Below, one piece after another: positions 46,173-58,670 of a DNA stretch of 64,000 nucleotides. Made by a program: the position numbers and the translations under genes. A model generated the notes under the pieces. The model was given only the letters and a program-made list of their open reading frames with translations. It was not told the origin of the DNA and made no database searches. The stretch covers positions 744,001-808,000 of the forward strand of contig NZ_AHCF03000003.1 of the NCBI RefSeq assembly GCF_000238275.3, written 5' to 3'. This DNA is from Pseudoalteromonas undina. GTDB lineage: Bacteria; Pseudomonadota; Gammaproteobacteria; Enterobacterales; Alteromonadaceae. Within the stretch, counting starts at the first letter, position 1. Every line of letters starts with the position of its first letter.

Positions 46173-46822
46173 TCGTTTTCAAACCCTTCAGTATGCTTAA
46201 CCTGTGTTGCATTAAGCTTCTTGATCATGTGTTTTACCAGCCCTTCACCTGCAGCTTCAAGGTTTTGAGGGCCATTTAGTTCTTTAGTTTGCACCATATT
46301 CATGCCCGCATAACCACATGGGTTAATGCGTAAAAATGGACTTAGATCCATATTAACATTTAATGCCAAGCCATGAAATGAGCAGCCACGACGAACTCGT
46401 AAACCTAAAGATGCAATTTTACTGTCGTTAACGTAAACACCAGGGGCATCCGCTTTCGCGTATGCATCTATGGCGAACTCTGAAAGGGACTCAATGATGC
46501 ACTCTTCAAGCCAAGTAACTAGCTCTCGCACCCCAATTTTTAAACGACGTAAATTAAATAATACATACATCATTTGCTGACCAGGGCCGTGGTAAGTAAC
46601 CTGTCCACCGCGGTCAACTTTAATCACTTCAATGTCACCTGGGGCGAGTAAATGCTCATCTTTACCGGCTTGGCCTTGGGTAAATACACTTTCATGCTCT
46701 ACTAACCAAATTTCATCTGGCGTATTTTCATCACGGGTGTCGGTAAAGTCTTGCATTTTTTGCCAAATCGGCATGTAACGCTGACGACCCAGTTGGCGTA
46801 CGATTAGGGTGTTTTCGCTCAC
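46169..46822 (-). CDS. lipB: octanoyltransferase LipB
   Basis: 217 aa from GTG at 46822; an in-frame TTG at 46834 would add four residues, but alignment with E. coli LipB (same spacing to VRQLG) and GAG seven bases before favour GTG. Motifs: [38 protein letters not shown] with the acyl-Cys site near PCGYAGM. Transfers octanoyl from ACP to lipoyl domains. Confidence 0.94.
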   Translation of the reverse strand: MSENTLIVRQLGRQRYMPIWQKMQDFTDTRDENTPDEIWLVEHESVFTQGQAGKDEHLLAPGDIEVIKVDRGGQVTYHGPGQQMMYVLFNLRRLKIGVRELVTWLEECIIESLSEFAIDAYAKADAPGVYVNDSKIASLGLRVRRGCSFHGLALNVNMDLSPFLRINPCGYAGMNMVQTKELNGPQNLEAAGEGLVKHMIKKLNATQVKHTEGFENE

Positions 46823-46841
46823 AACAAATCTCAACTATAGC

Positions 46842-47120
46842 TTAAAGCATATGGCGCACGTCATCGATATTGCTGATCACGTTGTAAATTTCTTCAATGT
46901 GTTTGCCGCTTGTTACTGTGGCTACTAAAGTGACTGACTCATAGTTACCTTTACTGCTCGGTTTTACTTTTGGCGCATAATCACCCGGAGCGATAGGTTG
47001 TAACTTTTCTAAAATTTGATCAGTTAAGTTTACGTTTGCTAGACCCATAATTTTAAATGTAAACGGGCAAGGGTACTCTAGGTACTCATCAAATTTAGTG
47101 TTTTTAACAGGTTCAACCAC
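46842..47120 (-). CDS. ybeD: YbeD family (DUF493) protein
   Basis: 92 aa ferredoxin-like protein; [14 protein letters not shown] near residue 17 and [15 protein letters not shown] are typical. The start is GTG, with GAGGAG upstream. Function unclear; it sits between dacA and lipB as in E. coli. Confidence 0.92.
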   Translation of the reverse strand: MVEPVKNTKFDEYLEYPCPFTFKIMGLANVNLTDQILEKLQPIAPGDYAPKVKPSSKGNYESVTLVATVTSGKHIEEIYNVISNIDDVRHML

Positions 47121-47281
47121 GACGGGAACTCCTCAAACAAAAGTGTTGGCTCAACTTATACGTTAAGCTTAAAACTGACAGGCTAATGACAATCTTGAAA
47201 TGATGTTACTTTTGACCTAAGCCAACGATAGTCATTCAATACGATTGGTATATATGGGGCGCATTCTAGCACTTTTCAAGC

Positions 47282-47310
47282 AAAAAAAAACGCCTCACAG
47301 AAGAGGCGTT
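47282..47310 (-). terminator. intrinsic terminator of dacA
   Basis: On the minus strand: aacgcctc-ttctgt-gaggcgtt stem followed by T8-9. It lies about 20 bases after dacA and ends the rod-shape/cell-wall unit before ybeD. Confidence 0.93.
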
Positions 47311-47329
47311 CATATTACTTTACTCGTGC

Positions 47330-48499
47330 TTACATTATTTGTAAGCGTAAGTAGTCATATATTTTGCTGAAGAAGCTACCTTCTTGTATTTCTTCAAGCG
47401 TAACTAGCGGATATTGTGCAATATCTTCGCCTTCAAGTTGTAAAAACAGCGTGCCTACTTTAGTGCCTTTAGCTAAAGGTGCTTCAAGCGTATCGTCAAG
47501 CTCAAAGTTTGCTTTCAGGTTTTTATGTTGGCCACGAGGGATTGTAATAGGGGTGTCTTCTAAAATACCTAAAGAGACATTCTCTTTGTTACCCATCCAG
47601 ATGCGTTGCTCTGCAAAACTATCGCCAGCTTTGTAAGGCGTAATTGTTTCAAAAAAGCGGAAACCGTAGTTAAGCAGTTTTTTACTTTCAACTTTACGCG
47701 CACGCTCACTTGAAGTACCCATAACTACCGCAATTAAACGCATGTCGTTTTTCGTTGCCGAGGTGACTAAGCTGTAACCCGCATCAGATGTATGGCCTGT
47801 TTTAATACCATCAACATCTAAGCTTTCATCCCATAACAACGAGTTACGGTTATATTGCTTTATACCATTGTATGTAAATGACTTTTCTTTATATAGTGCA
47901 TATTCGTCCGGCACGTCTCTGATTAAGGCTGCACCAAGTGTGGCCATATCGCGTGGCGTTGTGTAGTGCTCGTCTGTATCAAGACCGTGACTATTAATAA
48001 AGTGAGTATTTGTCATGCCTATCTTTTCAGCATGGGCATTCATTAAATCTGCAAAGGCACTTTCGCTGCCTGCAATATGCTCAGCCATGGCAACACAGGC
48101 ATCATTACCTGATTGCACAATAATACCGTGATTAAGTTCATCTACACTTACTTGCTTACCCACTTCAATGAACATTTTAGATGATTCAGGAAAGTTTTTT
48201 GCCCACGCTTTTTCACTGATAGTTACCATATCGGTGGGGGCGATATTACCTGCATTTATTTCTGTACCAATTACATAACTAGTCATCATTTTAGTTAAGC
48301 TAGCAGGAGCAAGTCTTGTATCAGCTTCACCTTCTGCAATCACTTTACCTGTGGTGAAGTCCACCAAAAAGTAACCTTTAGCATTAACTTGAGGAGGGGC
48401 TGGAATAATTTGTGCGGTGGCTGAAAAGACGGCGGCAGAACAGACTAAGCCGCAAACACCAGTAAGAATTTTATGTTTAATAGATTTCATCATACTCAT
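47330..48499 (-). CDS. dacA: D-alanyl-D-alanine carboxypeptidase (PBP5-like)
   Basis: 389 aa. Signal peptide (about 1-29), peptidase S11 domain with SxxK SLTK (Ser67-Lys70), SGN, and KTG (IKTGHTSDAGYS) near residue 231, then the PBP5 C-terminal domain, and an amphipathic helix (FFSKIYDYLRLQIM) that anchors it to the inner membrane. Trims the terminal D-Ala of peptidoglycan stem peptides. Confidence 0.95.
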   Translation of the reverse strand: MSMMKSIKHKILTGVCGLVCSAAVFSATAQIIPAPPQVNAKGYFLVDFTTGKVIAEGEADTRLAPASLTKMMTSYVIGTEINAGNIAPTDMVTISEKAWAKNFPESSKMFIEVGKQVSVDELNHGIIVQSGNDACVAMAEHIAGSESAFADLMNAHAEKIGMTNTHFINSHGLDTDEHYTTPRDMATLGAALIRDVPDEYALYKEKSFTYNGIKQYNRNSLLWDESLDVDGIKTGHTSDAGYSLVTSATKNDMRLIAVVMGTSSERARKVESKKLLNYGFRFFETITPYKAGDSFAEQRIWMGNKENVSLGILEDTPITIPRGQHKNLKANFELDDTLEAPLAKGTKVGTLFLQLEGEDIAQYPLVTLEEIQEGSFFSKIYDYLRLQIM

Positions 48500-48544
48500 T
48501 AATGGTTAAAGTTAAAAATATGCATTCTCCCTATTCTAAAGGGC

Positions 48545-49306
48545 TTACTGAGTGTAAAGCAAGAACGCGTTTTGAAATTGATTTTGTTTTAATGTTTCTA
48601 GTACTCGTTGCGCGTGTTGGGCATCTTTTATCGGCCCTAAGTGCAATCTATAAATACCGTCTTTTTCGACGATATTTGTTGGTAATTTATATTGCTCTCG
48701 TAGTGTGTGTGCCAATGCTTCTATGTTGGCTAACGTACTACCTGCAGCTACTTGAACATAGGTTTTTCGTGCATGGGTATCTGCAAGGGTAATCGCTTCA
48801 AGCTTAACCTGTGCTGTACCGTATTTATGGTAGCCAAGTTTATAGGCTGCAGCATAGGAAAGATCAATGATTCTATCGTCATGAAAAGGCCCGCGATCGT
48901 TAACCCGTACTATAACAGATTGGCCATTGGCTGTATTTGTTACGCGCACAAAACTCGGTAAGGGCAAGGTTTTGTGAGCTGCCGTCATAGCGAACATATC
49001 GTAAATTTCGCCGTTAGAGGTGTGATAACCATGAAATTTTCGGCCATACCATGAGGCAATGCCCGTTTCTGAATAACCTGTTTCATCGAGCATAGGGGTA
49101 TAACGTTTGCCCAACACTTCGTAAGGGCGTGTGGTGCTCGCGCTTTTTATAACTTTAGTGACAATAGCATCTTGCATTTCTAATTCAGTTGGTGCTCGAA
49201 GAGGCGCTGCATCATGGCGCATGCTGTAACGGCTATTTGAACTGCTACATGCACTTAAAAAGAGGCTAACGAGTGTAATAATTATAAGTTGTTTATAAAG
49301 GCGCAT
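48545..49306 (-). CDS. rlpA: septal/endolytic lipoprotein RlpA
   Basis: 253 aa. Lipobox LFLSAC (Cys20). A double-psi beta-barrel (GIASWYGRKFHGYHTSNGEIYDMFAMTAAHKTLPL and VRVNDRGPFHDDRIIDLS) is followed by a C-terminal SPOR domain (about 180-253) that binds denuded glycan strands. In some species RlpA is a lytic transglycosylase. Start overlaps the mrdB end by one base. Confidence 0.93.
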   Translation of the reverse strand: MRLYKQLIIITLVSLFLSACSSSNSRYSMRHDAAPLRAPTELEMQDAIVTKVIKSASTTRPYEVLGKRYTPMLDETGYSETGIASWYGRKFHGYHTSNGEIYDMFAMTAAHKTLPLPSFVRVTNTANGQSVIVRVNDRGPFHDDRIIDLSYAAAYKLGYHKYGTAQVKLEAITLADTHARKTYVQVAAGSTLANIEALAHTLREQYKLPTNIVEKDGIYRLHLGPIKDAQHAQRVLETLKQNQFQNAFLLYTQ

Positions 49307-50412
49307 TATTTTAAGAGCATCCTTTTATCTGTGGCAATCGACATAATAATGCCAAATGCAGCCATCAAGGTCACCATTGAGGTGCCGCCATAACTAATTA
49401 ATGGTAAGGGAACACCTACAACAGGTAATAAACCCGAGACCATACCAATGTTTACAAAAATATAAACGAAAAATGTGAGTGTCAGAGAGCCTGCGAGTAA
49501 CTTGCCAAAAGCTTCTTGTGCATTAACTGCAATAAATAATCCACGGCCAATGATGAATAAGTACAGGCTAAGTAAAATACACACACCAAATAAACCAAAC
49601 TCTTCACTCAGTACAGAAAAAATAAAATCGGTATGTCGTTCAGGTAAAAATTCCAGTTGTGATTGTGTGCCTTGCAACCAGCCTTTGCCTTCGATACCGC
49701 CTGAGCCAATAGCAATTTTTGATTGAATAATATGATAGCCAGAACCAAGCGGATCGCTCTCAGGATCTAAAAAGGTCAGTACTCTTTGCTTTTGATAATC
49801 GTGCATACCATAGTGCCAAAATGGCCACGCTGCCAAAGCAACAACTGAGCTTAAAAAGCCAATTAAACGCCAACTCAAGCCAGATAAAAACAATACAAAC
49901 ACCCCCGAACTGGCAATCAAAATTGAGGTGCCTAAATCGGGCTGTTCCTTAATAAGTAAGGTGGGCAACATTACAATGGCAAAGCCAATAATTAAATGAA
50001 GTGGACGCGGTGGTAAGTGGTTACGACCAATGTACCAAGCCACCATCATAGGAACCGCTAATTTCATCAGCTCTGAGGGTTGAAAGCGGGTAATACCTAA
50101 ATCTAACCAGCGTTGAGCGCCTTTAGAGCTTACACCAAATAGTAGTACTCCAACTAGCATGAGTAACCCTAGGCAATACATGGGAATGACTAAGCGTTTT
50201 AACGTAGCGGGGGGGATTTGCGCTAAAACAAACATTCCAATAATTGCACCTGCCATGCGGGTTACATGGCGGATCATCATAGCCGAGTCTTGGCCAGAGG
50301 CACTATAAACGATAGTGATGCTGCCAGCCATCATCAGTAATAAAGCAATTAAAAGTGGCAAGTCGATATGCAGGCGTAGCCAAATAGAGCGCTTATTATG
50401 TAAAGCCGTCAT
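49306..50412 (-). CDS. mrdB: RodA/MrdB SEDS peptidoglycan polymerase
   Basis: 368 aa with about ten membrane helices. SEDS motifs: GSQRWLDLGITRFQPSELMKLA, EQPDLGTS, and TDFIFSVLSEEFG. It polymerises glycan with PBP2 for lateral wall growth. The ATG overlaps the mrdA stop by four bases. Confidence 0.95.
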   Translation of the reverse strand: MTALHNKRSIWLRLHIDLPLLIALLLMMAGSITIVYSASGQDSAMMIRHVTRMAGAIIGMFVLAQIPPATLKRLVIPMYCLGLLMLVGVLLFGVSSKGAQRWLDLGITRFQPSELMKLAVPMMVAWYIGRNHLPPRPLHLIIGFAIVMLPTLLIKEQPDLGTSILIASSGVFVLFLSGLSWRLIGFLSSVVALAAWPFWHYGMHDYQKQRVLTFLDPESDPLGSGYHIIQSKIAIGSGGIEGKGWLQGTQSQLEFLPERHTDFIFSVLSEEFGLFGVCILLSLYLFIIGRGLFIAVNAQEAFGKLLAGSLTLTFFVYIFVNIGMVSGLLPVVGVPLPLISYGGTSMVTLMAAFGIIMSIATDKRMLLK

Positions 50413-52289
50413 GGTACTTTACTCCCTGAGGATTGAATTGGGTTAGCTGCAAAATAATAATCCATTAATTGACGGGCAATCGGCGCACCTACTGAGCTTC
50501 CGCCACCGGTATTTTCTACCACAATAGAGACCACTATTTGTGGGTTGTTGTAGGGGGCAAAACCGACGTAAATGGCGTTATCACGTTGGCGCTCTTTAAG
50601 TGCATCGGCGTCGTAACGCTCGCCTTGAGCAATACTGACTACTTGGGCTGTACCGGTTTTACCTGCTGGATCGTAGGTAGCGCCTTTAAACGCACGATGG
50701 GCAGTTCCGGTGGTTTTTTTAACGGTGTTATGCATGGCATCAATCGCGATGCGCCAGTTATCTTCATTATTGAGTACAACAGGTGGCTTTTCTTCATTAT
50801 TGAGCTGAGTAATTTGATCTTCTTTTTTAGCAACTTGCACTAAATGAGGAGGGTGATTTATCCCTCTGTTAACTAAAATATTAGTGGCATTCGCTATTTG
50901 AATGGGGGTGGCAGTCCAATAACCTTGGCCAATTCCTACAGAAATAGTATCGCCACGCCACCACGACTCTTTAAAACGATCTTCTTTCCACTCTTTTGAG
51001 GGTAAAATAGCGGTTGTTTCTTCATGAATATCAATACCGGATAACTCACCAAAGCCAAAGCGAGCCATAAAGTTACTTATTTTGGTGATCCCCATACGAT
51101 AGGCTGCGTCATAAAAGTAGGTATCGCATGACTCTTCTATTGCCTTGTAAACATCAACATGGCCATGGCCCCAACGTCGCCAATCTCGCCATCTATGCTC
51201 TACGTTTGGTATTTGAAAAAAGCCTGGATCCCACATGGTGGTGGTTTCTTGCACTATGTTTTCTTCTAATGCCAAAATAGCCATGTGCGGCTTAATAGTC
51301 GATGCTGGTGCATAGCGTCCTTGAGTGGTACGGTTTATAAGTGGGCGATCTGGATTAAGTAGGGCTTTGTAGTCTTTACTGCTAATACCGTGCACAAATA
51401 AATTGGGGTCATAACTTGGGTTTGAATAAAGCGCTAGAACACCGCCATCTTTTGCATCCATTACCACAATAGCGCCGCGCATATCTTTAAGTGCATGTTG
51501 GGCTATTTGTTGTAAACCAATGTCGAGAGTAAGTACTAAGTCGTCACCCGGCTGCGGTGGATCCATGTTTAAGGTGCGAATAATACGGCCACGGTTGTTT
51601 ACTTCAACCCGCTGTGAGCCGACTTGTCCATGTAGTAATGGCTCGTAATACTTTTCGATACCCAGTTTACCAATATCATGCGTGGCTCGGTAGTTTGTGG
51701 CTTCATCTTGTTGTTCAAGCTTATTTAATTCTTTTCTATTGAGCTTTGCAACATAGCCTAATGCATGGGTTAAAGTATCGCCAAAGGGATAATATCTCGC
51801 TAGGCGCGCTTCAATGCTAAACCCTGGAAATTTATGTTGGTTTACTGAAAACATCGCTACTTCGTTTTCATTTAAACGGGCTTTGAGGACTTGGCTTTTA
51901 AAACGTCGAGTATGTTTTATATCATCAAGAAAATCAGCTTGTTGTTGCTCGGTTATTTCAATGATTTTGCTGATAGACTTCAAAGAGGCGGTTAAATCAT
52001 CAACTTCTTCGGGGATCACTTCAAGGTTATAGACGGGCTTATTTTCGGCCAGTAAAACACCGTTGCGGTCATAAATAAGTCCGCGATTAGGTGCAATAGG
52101 GATTACTTTTATGCGGTTGTCATTAGAGCGAGTTTGGTAATCTTGGTGGTCGTCAACTTGAATGGTGTACAAGTTAGACAATAATATGGCTACTAAGGCT
52201 AAGATAAAAATAAAACCCACAAATGCACGCCGAGCAAATAAATTAGCTTCTGCTGAGTGGTCGCGAATAGTGGGTCTTCGTTTTAGCAT
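50409..52289 (-). CDS. mrdA: penicillin-binding protein 2 (MrdA)
   Basis: 626 aa. One N-terminal membrane helix (about 22-44), a dimerisation domain (PBP_dimer), and a transpeptidase domain with SxxK (PASTIKPH, near residue 329), SCDTYFY and KTGTAQV. A class B PBP that works with RodA. First of the mrdA-mrdB-rlpA string; rlmH ends ten bases upstream. Confidence 0.96.
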   Translation of the reverse strand: MLKRRPTIRDHSAEANLFARRAFVGFIFILALVAILLSNLYTIQVDDHQDYQTRSNDNRIKVIPIAPNRGLIYDRNGVLLAENKPVYNLEVIPEEVDDLTASLKSISKIIEITEQQQADFLDDIKHTRRFKSQVLKARLNENEVAMFSVNQHKFPGFSIEARLARYYPFGDTLTHALGYVAKLNRKELNKLEQQDEATNYRATHDIGKLGIEKYYEPLLHGQVGSQRVEVNNRGRIIRTLNMDPPQPGDDLVLTLDIGLQQIAQHALKDMRGAIVVMDAKDGGVLALYSNPSYDPNLFVHGISSKDYKALLNPDRPLINRTTQGRYAPASTIKPHMAILALEENIVQETTTMWDPGFFQIPNVEHRWRDWRRWGHGHVDVYKAIEESCDTYFYDAAYRMGITKISNFMARFGFGELSGIDIHEETTAILPSKEWKEDRFKESWWRGDTISVGIGQGYWTATPIQIANATNILVNRGINHPPHLVQVAKKEDQITQLNNEEKPPVVLNNEDNWRIAIDAMHNTVKKTTGTAHRAFKGATYDPAGKTGTAQVVSIAQGERYDADALKERQRDNAIYVGFAPYNNPQIVVSIVVENTGGGSSVGAPIARQLMDYYFAANPIQSSGSKVP

Positions 52290-52298
52290 GGCAAGAAA

Positions 52299-52769
52299 CT
52301 ACTCGCGATGATAAGGGTGGTTGTTATTTAAGCTCCAGCCTCTGTAAAGGCTTTCAGCAACAATAATGCGTACTAAAGGGTGTGGGAGCGTTAAATTTGA
52401 TAACGACCATTTTTGCTCAGAGGCCGCAATACACTCGGGAGCTAAGCCTTCTGGTCCGCCAATCAGTAAACTGACATCGCGACCATCAAGTTGCCACTTT
52501 TCCATGTTTTTCGCTAGCTGGTGAGTATCCAGTGCTTTACCGGTTACTTCTAGTGTGACAATACGATTGCCTTTAGGTATAGCGGCTAAGGTTTTTTCAC
52601 CTTCAATGTGCAAAATACGCTTTATATCTGCGTTTTTGCCACGTTTACCTGCAGGTATTTCGATTAGTTCCAGTGCCATATCTTTGGGAAAGCGGCGCTG
52701 ATATTCTGCAAAACCTGTTTCTACCCATGCTGGCATTTTTGTACCAACAGCAATCATTTGTATTTTCAC
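52299..52769 (-). CDS. rlmH: 23S rRNA (pseudouridine1915-N3)-methyltransferase RlmH
   Basis: 156 aa SPOUT enzyme, normal length. [22 protein letters not shown] at the N-terminus, [13 protein letters not shown] (SAM knot) and [25 protein letters not shown] at the C-terminus. Methylates pseudouridine 1915. Confidence 0.96.
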   Translation of the reverse strand: MKIQMIAVGTKMPAWVETGFAEYQRRFPKDMALELIEIPAGKRGKNADIKRILHIEGEKTLAAIPKGNRIVTLEVTGKALDTHQLAKNMEKWQLDGRDVSLLIGGPEGLAPECIAASEQKWSLSNLTLPHPLVRIIVAESLYRGWSLNNNHPYHRE

Positions 52770-52806
52770 GACGTTACTTCCAAGCGTTGTCTAAAATAGG
52801 GAGCTA

Positions 52807-53124
52807 TTAGCCCCAAAGCTTTTCTAGATCGTAATAGCTACGTGCTTGATCTTGCATAACGTGAACAATCACATCACCTAAATCAACTAATGCCCATTCG
52901 CCATCGCTTTGGCCTTCATAGCCTAATGGCTCTTCACCAGCGTGACGAGCTTCTTTTGCTAAGTTATCAGCAATTGACAATACATGGCGTCTTGATGTGC
53001 CTGAACATACAATCATGTAATCGGTTACGTCTGAAGTGCCAGTTACGTCAAGTTGAATTACATCACGTGCTTTCATATCGTCAATTTTGTCTAGTGCAAA
53101 AGCGAGTAGTTGTTTCGAATCCAA
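52807..53124 (-). CDS. rsfS: ribosome silencing factor RsfS
   Basis: 105 aa. LAFALDKIDDMKARDVIQLDVT, SDVTDYMIVCSGTSRRHVLSIADNL, and EWALVDLGDVIVHVMQDQARSYYDLEKLWG are diagnostic. It binds ribosomal protein L14 and blocks subunit joining in starvation. Confidence 0.96.
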   Translation of the reverse strand: MDSKQLLAFALDKIDDMKARDVIQLDVTGTSDVTDYMIVCSGTSRRHVLSIADNLAKEARHAGEEPLGYEGQSDGEWALVDLGDVIVHVMQDQARSYYDLEKLWG

Positions 53125-53186
53125 GGTTTTGTCTCAATTTAAAATTTAATAGCGGTTATTTTAACACGCTGAGGGGTTTATACCAA

Positions 53187-53816
53187 TCACTCTTGATAAA
53201 GCTGGTGCTGCTGAATATAGTGACTCACGGTGTCGGGTAATAGTTCACTCTTTTTAATACTTTTTTTAAGAGCTTGACGGATATTACTGGATGCGGCATC
53301 CAGTTGCTTACCTTCTAAAAAGTAAAGGTGTCCGCCATTTTTTTCGTTCAGTAGTGAAATATCGTTGCTCATAGCCTGCTGTTTGTAGTTTTTAAGTTCA
53401 CCTTGTACATCACAGTTTTGACCTGGGCGTTGATACACCACTATATGGCATAGACTCGTTATTGTTTGCCACTGATACCATTTATCAAGGTTGTTGAATG
53501 AGTCCATACCAATTAAAAATAAAATAGGGGTATCGGGATTTTCTGCTCTTAGCTCTTGCAAGCTTAATAAAGAATACGACGGGCCGCTACGTTTTAGCTC
53601 CCGTAAATCAAGCTTAAACTGCGAATATGGTTTAATTGCGGTTTTAAGCATTGCAATACGATGCTCGGTGCTGATCCCCGGTGCCGCTTTGTGTGCGGGT
53701 ATTGCACAGGGCATAAAATAGAGTGAGTGTAATTTAAAGGTCGCAACGCATTGCTGCGCCATATTAAGGTGCCCAAAATGAACAGGGTCAAAAGTGCCAC
53801 CAAAAATTGCAATCAT
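53187..53816 (-). CDS. nadD: nicotinate-nucleotide adenylyltransferase NadD
   Basis: 209 aa. FGGTFDPVHFGHLN (HxGH) near the start and SSNIRQALKK near the end. Makes deamido-NAD. It lies between holA and rsfS as in E. coli. Confidence 0.95.
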   Translation of the reverse strand: MIAIFGGTFDPVHFGHLNMAQQCVATFKLHSLYFMPCAIPAHKAAPGISTEHRIAMLKTAIKPYSQFKLDLRELKRSGPSYSLLSLQELRAENPDTPILFLIGMDSFNNLDKWYQWQTITSLCHIVVYQRPGQNCDVQGELKNYKQQAMSNDISLLNEKNGGHLYFLEGKQLDAASSNIRQALKKSIKKSELLPDTVSHYIQQHQLYQE

Positions 53817-53828
53817 GATATTTTTCCT

Positions 53829-54869
53829 TTACTGACGGTTAGTATGGCACGGCAGTGGAATATCGAGTGGTTGGCAAAATTTAATACAAATATGTGCTAA
53901 TGCTTGATAGGGCGCAATCAATACACCTTGTTTGTAGCTTGCATCAAATAATGCCAGTTCACTGCTAATACTTTCAAGGGTGTGAATATTTAGTCTGTTT
54001 ATCGCTGTTTGTACCGGCACTTGCTGATTTTTCCAAATCGCTTTTTGCTTAAACAGGGTCGCTAATGACTCACCCTGCAGTAACCCTTGTTGTACACCTA
54101 TTAAGGTATTTAAATCTTTATTGATGGCCCATAAAATACTCACTACTTCAGTGTTATCACTGGCAAGCTTATTTAATACTTTTATTGCTTGTGTAGTATG
54201 GCCGTTTAACAGGGCATCACTTAAATCAAAAATATCGAATTTAGATTGGTTTAGTAGCCCTTGCATTACCAGTTGTTGGGTAATGAGAGCGTCACCATGT
54301 ATTAGTGACAGCTTTTCAAGCTCTTGGAAACAAGCCAGTAAATTGCCTTCAGTGGCATTAATTAAACTGAGCTTAGCCTCGTTTTGTAAATTAAGTGACA
54401 AACGTTGGCATTGTTCATCAAGCCAACGTTTTAAGTGATTACCACTAAGCGGATAGCAGGGTACAAATAACCCTTGCTTATCGAGTGCTTTAAACCACGC
54501 ACCGCGTTGCACATCTTGGCTTGCTTTGGCGCCTTTAACAATTAAAATGGTGTCAGGATTTTCAAGTTCAACAACCTTTTTAAAGGTGTTAGCACCGGGT
54601 GTACCAGGTTTTTGCTGGTTTAAGTCAAGCTCAATAATTGTACGCGCACTAAATAACGACATACTTTGGTATTGCGCTATGATTTCCTGCCAATCAAAGC
54701 CTTGGGCTAAAGTGAATTTAATTACTTCATCAAAACCTTGCGCTTTTGCGCTATCGCGTATGAGCTGTACACATTGCGCTTCTTGAAAAGGCTCTTCACC
54801 AAAAACCAAATAAAAAGGTTTTAACCCCTTTTTTAATTCGCTAGGCAGCTGATTTGCATAACAACGCAT
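53829..54869 (-). CDS. holA: DNA polymerase III delta subunit (HolA)
   Basis: 346 aa. YLVFGEEPFQEAQCVQLIR near residue 20 is the AAA+ nucleotide-like loop of clamp-loader delta; EGNLLACFQELEKLSLI is characteristic of the collar region. It opens the beta clamp. Start overlaps the lptE stop by one base (TAATG). Confidence 0.94.
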   Translation of the reverse strand: MRCYANQLPSELKKGLKPFYLVFGEEPFQEAQCVQLIRDSAKAQGFDEVIKFTLAQGFDWQEIIAQYQSMSLFSARTIIELDLNQQKPGTPGANTFKKVVELENPDTILIVKGAKASQDVQRGAWFKALDKQGLFVPCYPLSGNHLKRWLDEQCQRLSLNLQNEAKLSLINATEGNLLACFQELEKLSLIHGDALITQQLVMQGLLNQSKFDIFDLSDALLNGHTTQAIKVLNKLASDNTEVVSILWAINKDLNTLIGVQQGLLQGESLATLFKQKAIWKNQQVPVQTAINRLNIHTLESISSELALFDASYKQGVLIAPYQALAHICIKFCQPLDIPLPCHTNRQ

Positions 54870-55360
54870 TATAGTTGCGACAACTCTCTAACAATTCGAC
54901 GACTCGCTTGCTGGCGAATTTCGCTGATCAGCAGTTCAAGCTCTTTTGCTTTAGCTAGTGCGTTGTCAGGATCATCTTGGTAATTACGGTAAAGCTCAAA
55001 ACGTTTTTCAATGGCTTCTTGTTTTGGGCGTTTTACAACATAACTCACACTGTATGCCAGTTCATATTCAGCTACTTGTCCGTTTTGAAACAACGACAAG
55101 GTTTGGCGCTCTAGCTGCTCTTTAAATAAATAAAGTTGCGCAGACTGTTTACTCGCAGGGACTAAAGTGACATCGCTCATAGCCAGTTCTGTTTGCAAAT
55201 AGCTAAACAACGCTGATTTTTGATCATCACCCACCAAGGTTAGCTGTTTTAAATCATTGGGTAGGCTTGATGCTTTTTTAAGGTGAAAGCCACAGCTCGA
55301 TAACAAAAAACAGACTAGCACTAAGGCTAGTCCGTTTTTAATGGCATTTAAAGTAGCCAT
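54869..55360 (-). CDS. lptE: LPS assembly lipoprotein LptE
   Basis: 163 aa. Lipobox LLSSC (Cys23) followed by GFHLKKASSLPNDLKQLTLVGDD, and an end with RQQASRRIVRELSQL. It plugs LptD for LPS export to the outer leaflet. One base after the leuS stop. Confidence 0.93.
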   Translation of the reverse strand: MATLNAIKNGLALVLVCFLLSSCGFHLKKASSLPNDLKQLTLVGDDQKSALFSYLQTELAMSDVTLVPASKQSAQLYLFKEQLERQTLSLFQNGQVAEYELAYSVSYVVKRPKQEAIEKRFELYRNYQDDPDNALAKAKELELLISEIRQQASRRIVRELSQL

Positions 55361-55361
55361 A

Positions 55362-57950
<2,589 letters not shown>

Positions 57951-58021
57951 TTACGTTTCCAAACTTCTTGCATACTAATAAAAAATTGTCGATAGGATAC
58001 CCCAAATAAAGCGCTATTCAC

Positions 58022-58043
58022 AGCGCCAAAGCGGCGCTTTTTG
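58022..58043 (+). terminator. terminator-like hairpin between divergent leuS and ybeL
   Basis: agcgcc-aaagc-ggcgct followed by five T on the plus strand. It is read in the plus direction, although no plus-strand gene ends here. A nearby gcgctattcacagcgcc can form an alternative stem. It may be an attenuator in the ybeL leader, or stop antisense transcripts into ybeL. Confidence 0.4.
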
Positions 58044-58135
58044 TAAATTTGCGAGTAAATTAGTTTTCAGTACAGGTTAACCTATACTTATCTATGATAT
58101 AGAGTAAATCAGTAGACGTTTTGAAGGAGTATAAA

Positions 58136-58594
58136 ATGGCAGATTACAGAACATGGCTTAGTGATTTAACCGATTGGTTAAAAGATGTGAAAGAGCATGA
58201 AGTTAAAGCCGCAGTAAAGCGATTTATTGAATCTGAGCAGGCACTTAAAGATTTAGGTGAAGAAAAATACCAGCTTTATCGTAATTACTTAATGCGTGAC
58301 ATTTCTCACCTACAAGAAAATAATAGCTACTATAATTCGCTTGCATGGCAGGAGCTTAAAGAGTCATTGTGGTTTGAGCTTTCTCACATTGAAGACAAAA
58401 CACAGCTTGAATGGCAGTCATTAAGTGAAGATTTTAAGCATAATGGTGTTTATCACGCAGGTGAATGGATAGCCATGGGCACATTAGTATGTAAGAATTG
58501 CAACCATAGTTATGATGTTTACCATGCAACGCAAATTATTCCTTGCACGCAGTGTGATGGCATCTATTTTAGCCGCCAGGCTTTACAACCCTAA
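58136..58594 (+). CDS. ybeL: zinc-ribbon protein YbeL (DUF1451)
   Basis: 152 aa from ATG at 58136, with AAGGAG five bases upstream; an in-frame TTG at 58121 overlaps that site and is rejected. Helical N-terminal part, and a C-terminal zinc ribbon CKNCNHSYDVYH...CTQCDGIYF. Beside leuS as in E. coli. Role unknown. Confidence 0.9.
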   Translation: MADYRTWLSDLTDWLKDVKEHEVKAAVKRFIESEQALKDLGEEKYQLYRNYLMRDISHLQENNSYYNSLAWQELKESLWFELSHIEDKTQLEWQSLSEDFKHNGVYHAGEWIAMGTLVCKNCNHSYDVYHATQIIPCTQCDGIYFSRQALQP

Positions 58595-58602
58595 ATATAA
58601 GT

Positions 58603-58627
58603 ATTGAGTGGCTGTAGGCCACTCAAT
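58603..58627. other. stem-loop between ybeL and the Lon-like gene
   Basis: A perfect 10-base stem (attgagtggc / gccactcaat) with a 5-base loop just after ybeL. No T-run follows. It overlaps the ATG 63 bases upstream of the preferred Lon-like start, supporting the later start. Confidence 0.55.
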
Positions 58628-58670
58628 ATGCCCAAATCTAGCAATTAAGCTGGTAAAAAAAGAAGTTAGA

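Noticed and set aside
58121..58135. TTG start for ybeL
   Set aside because: It overlaps the AAGGAG ribosome-binding site used by the ATG at 58136.
58608..58670. ATG at 58608 as the start of the Lon-like protease
   Set aside because: It lies within the stem-loop at 58603-58627 and adds residues without family similarity.
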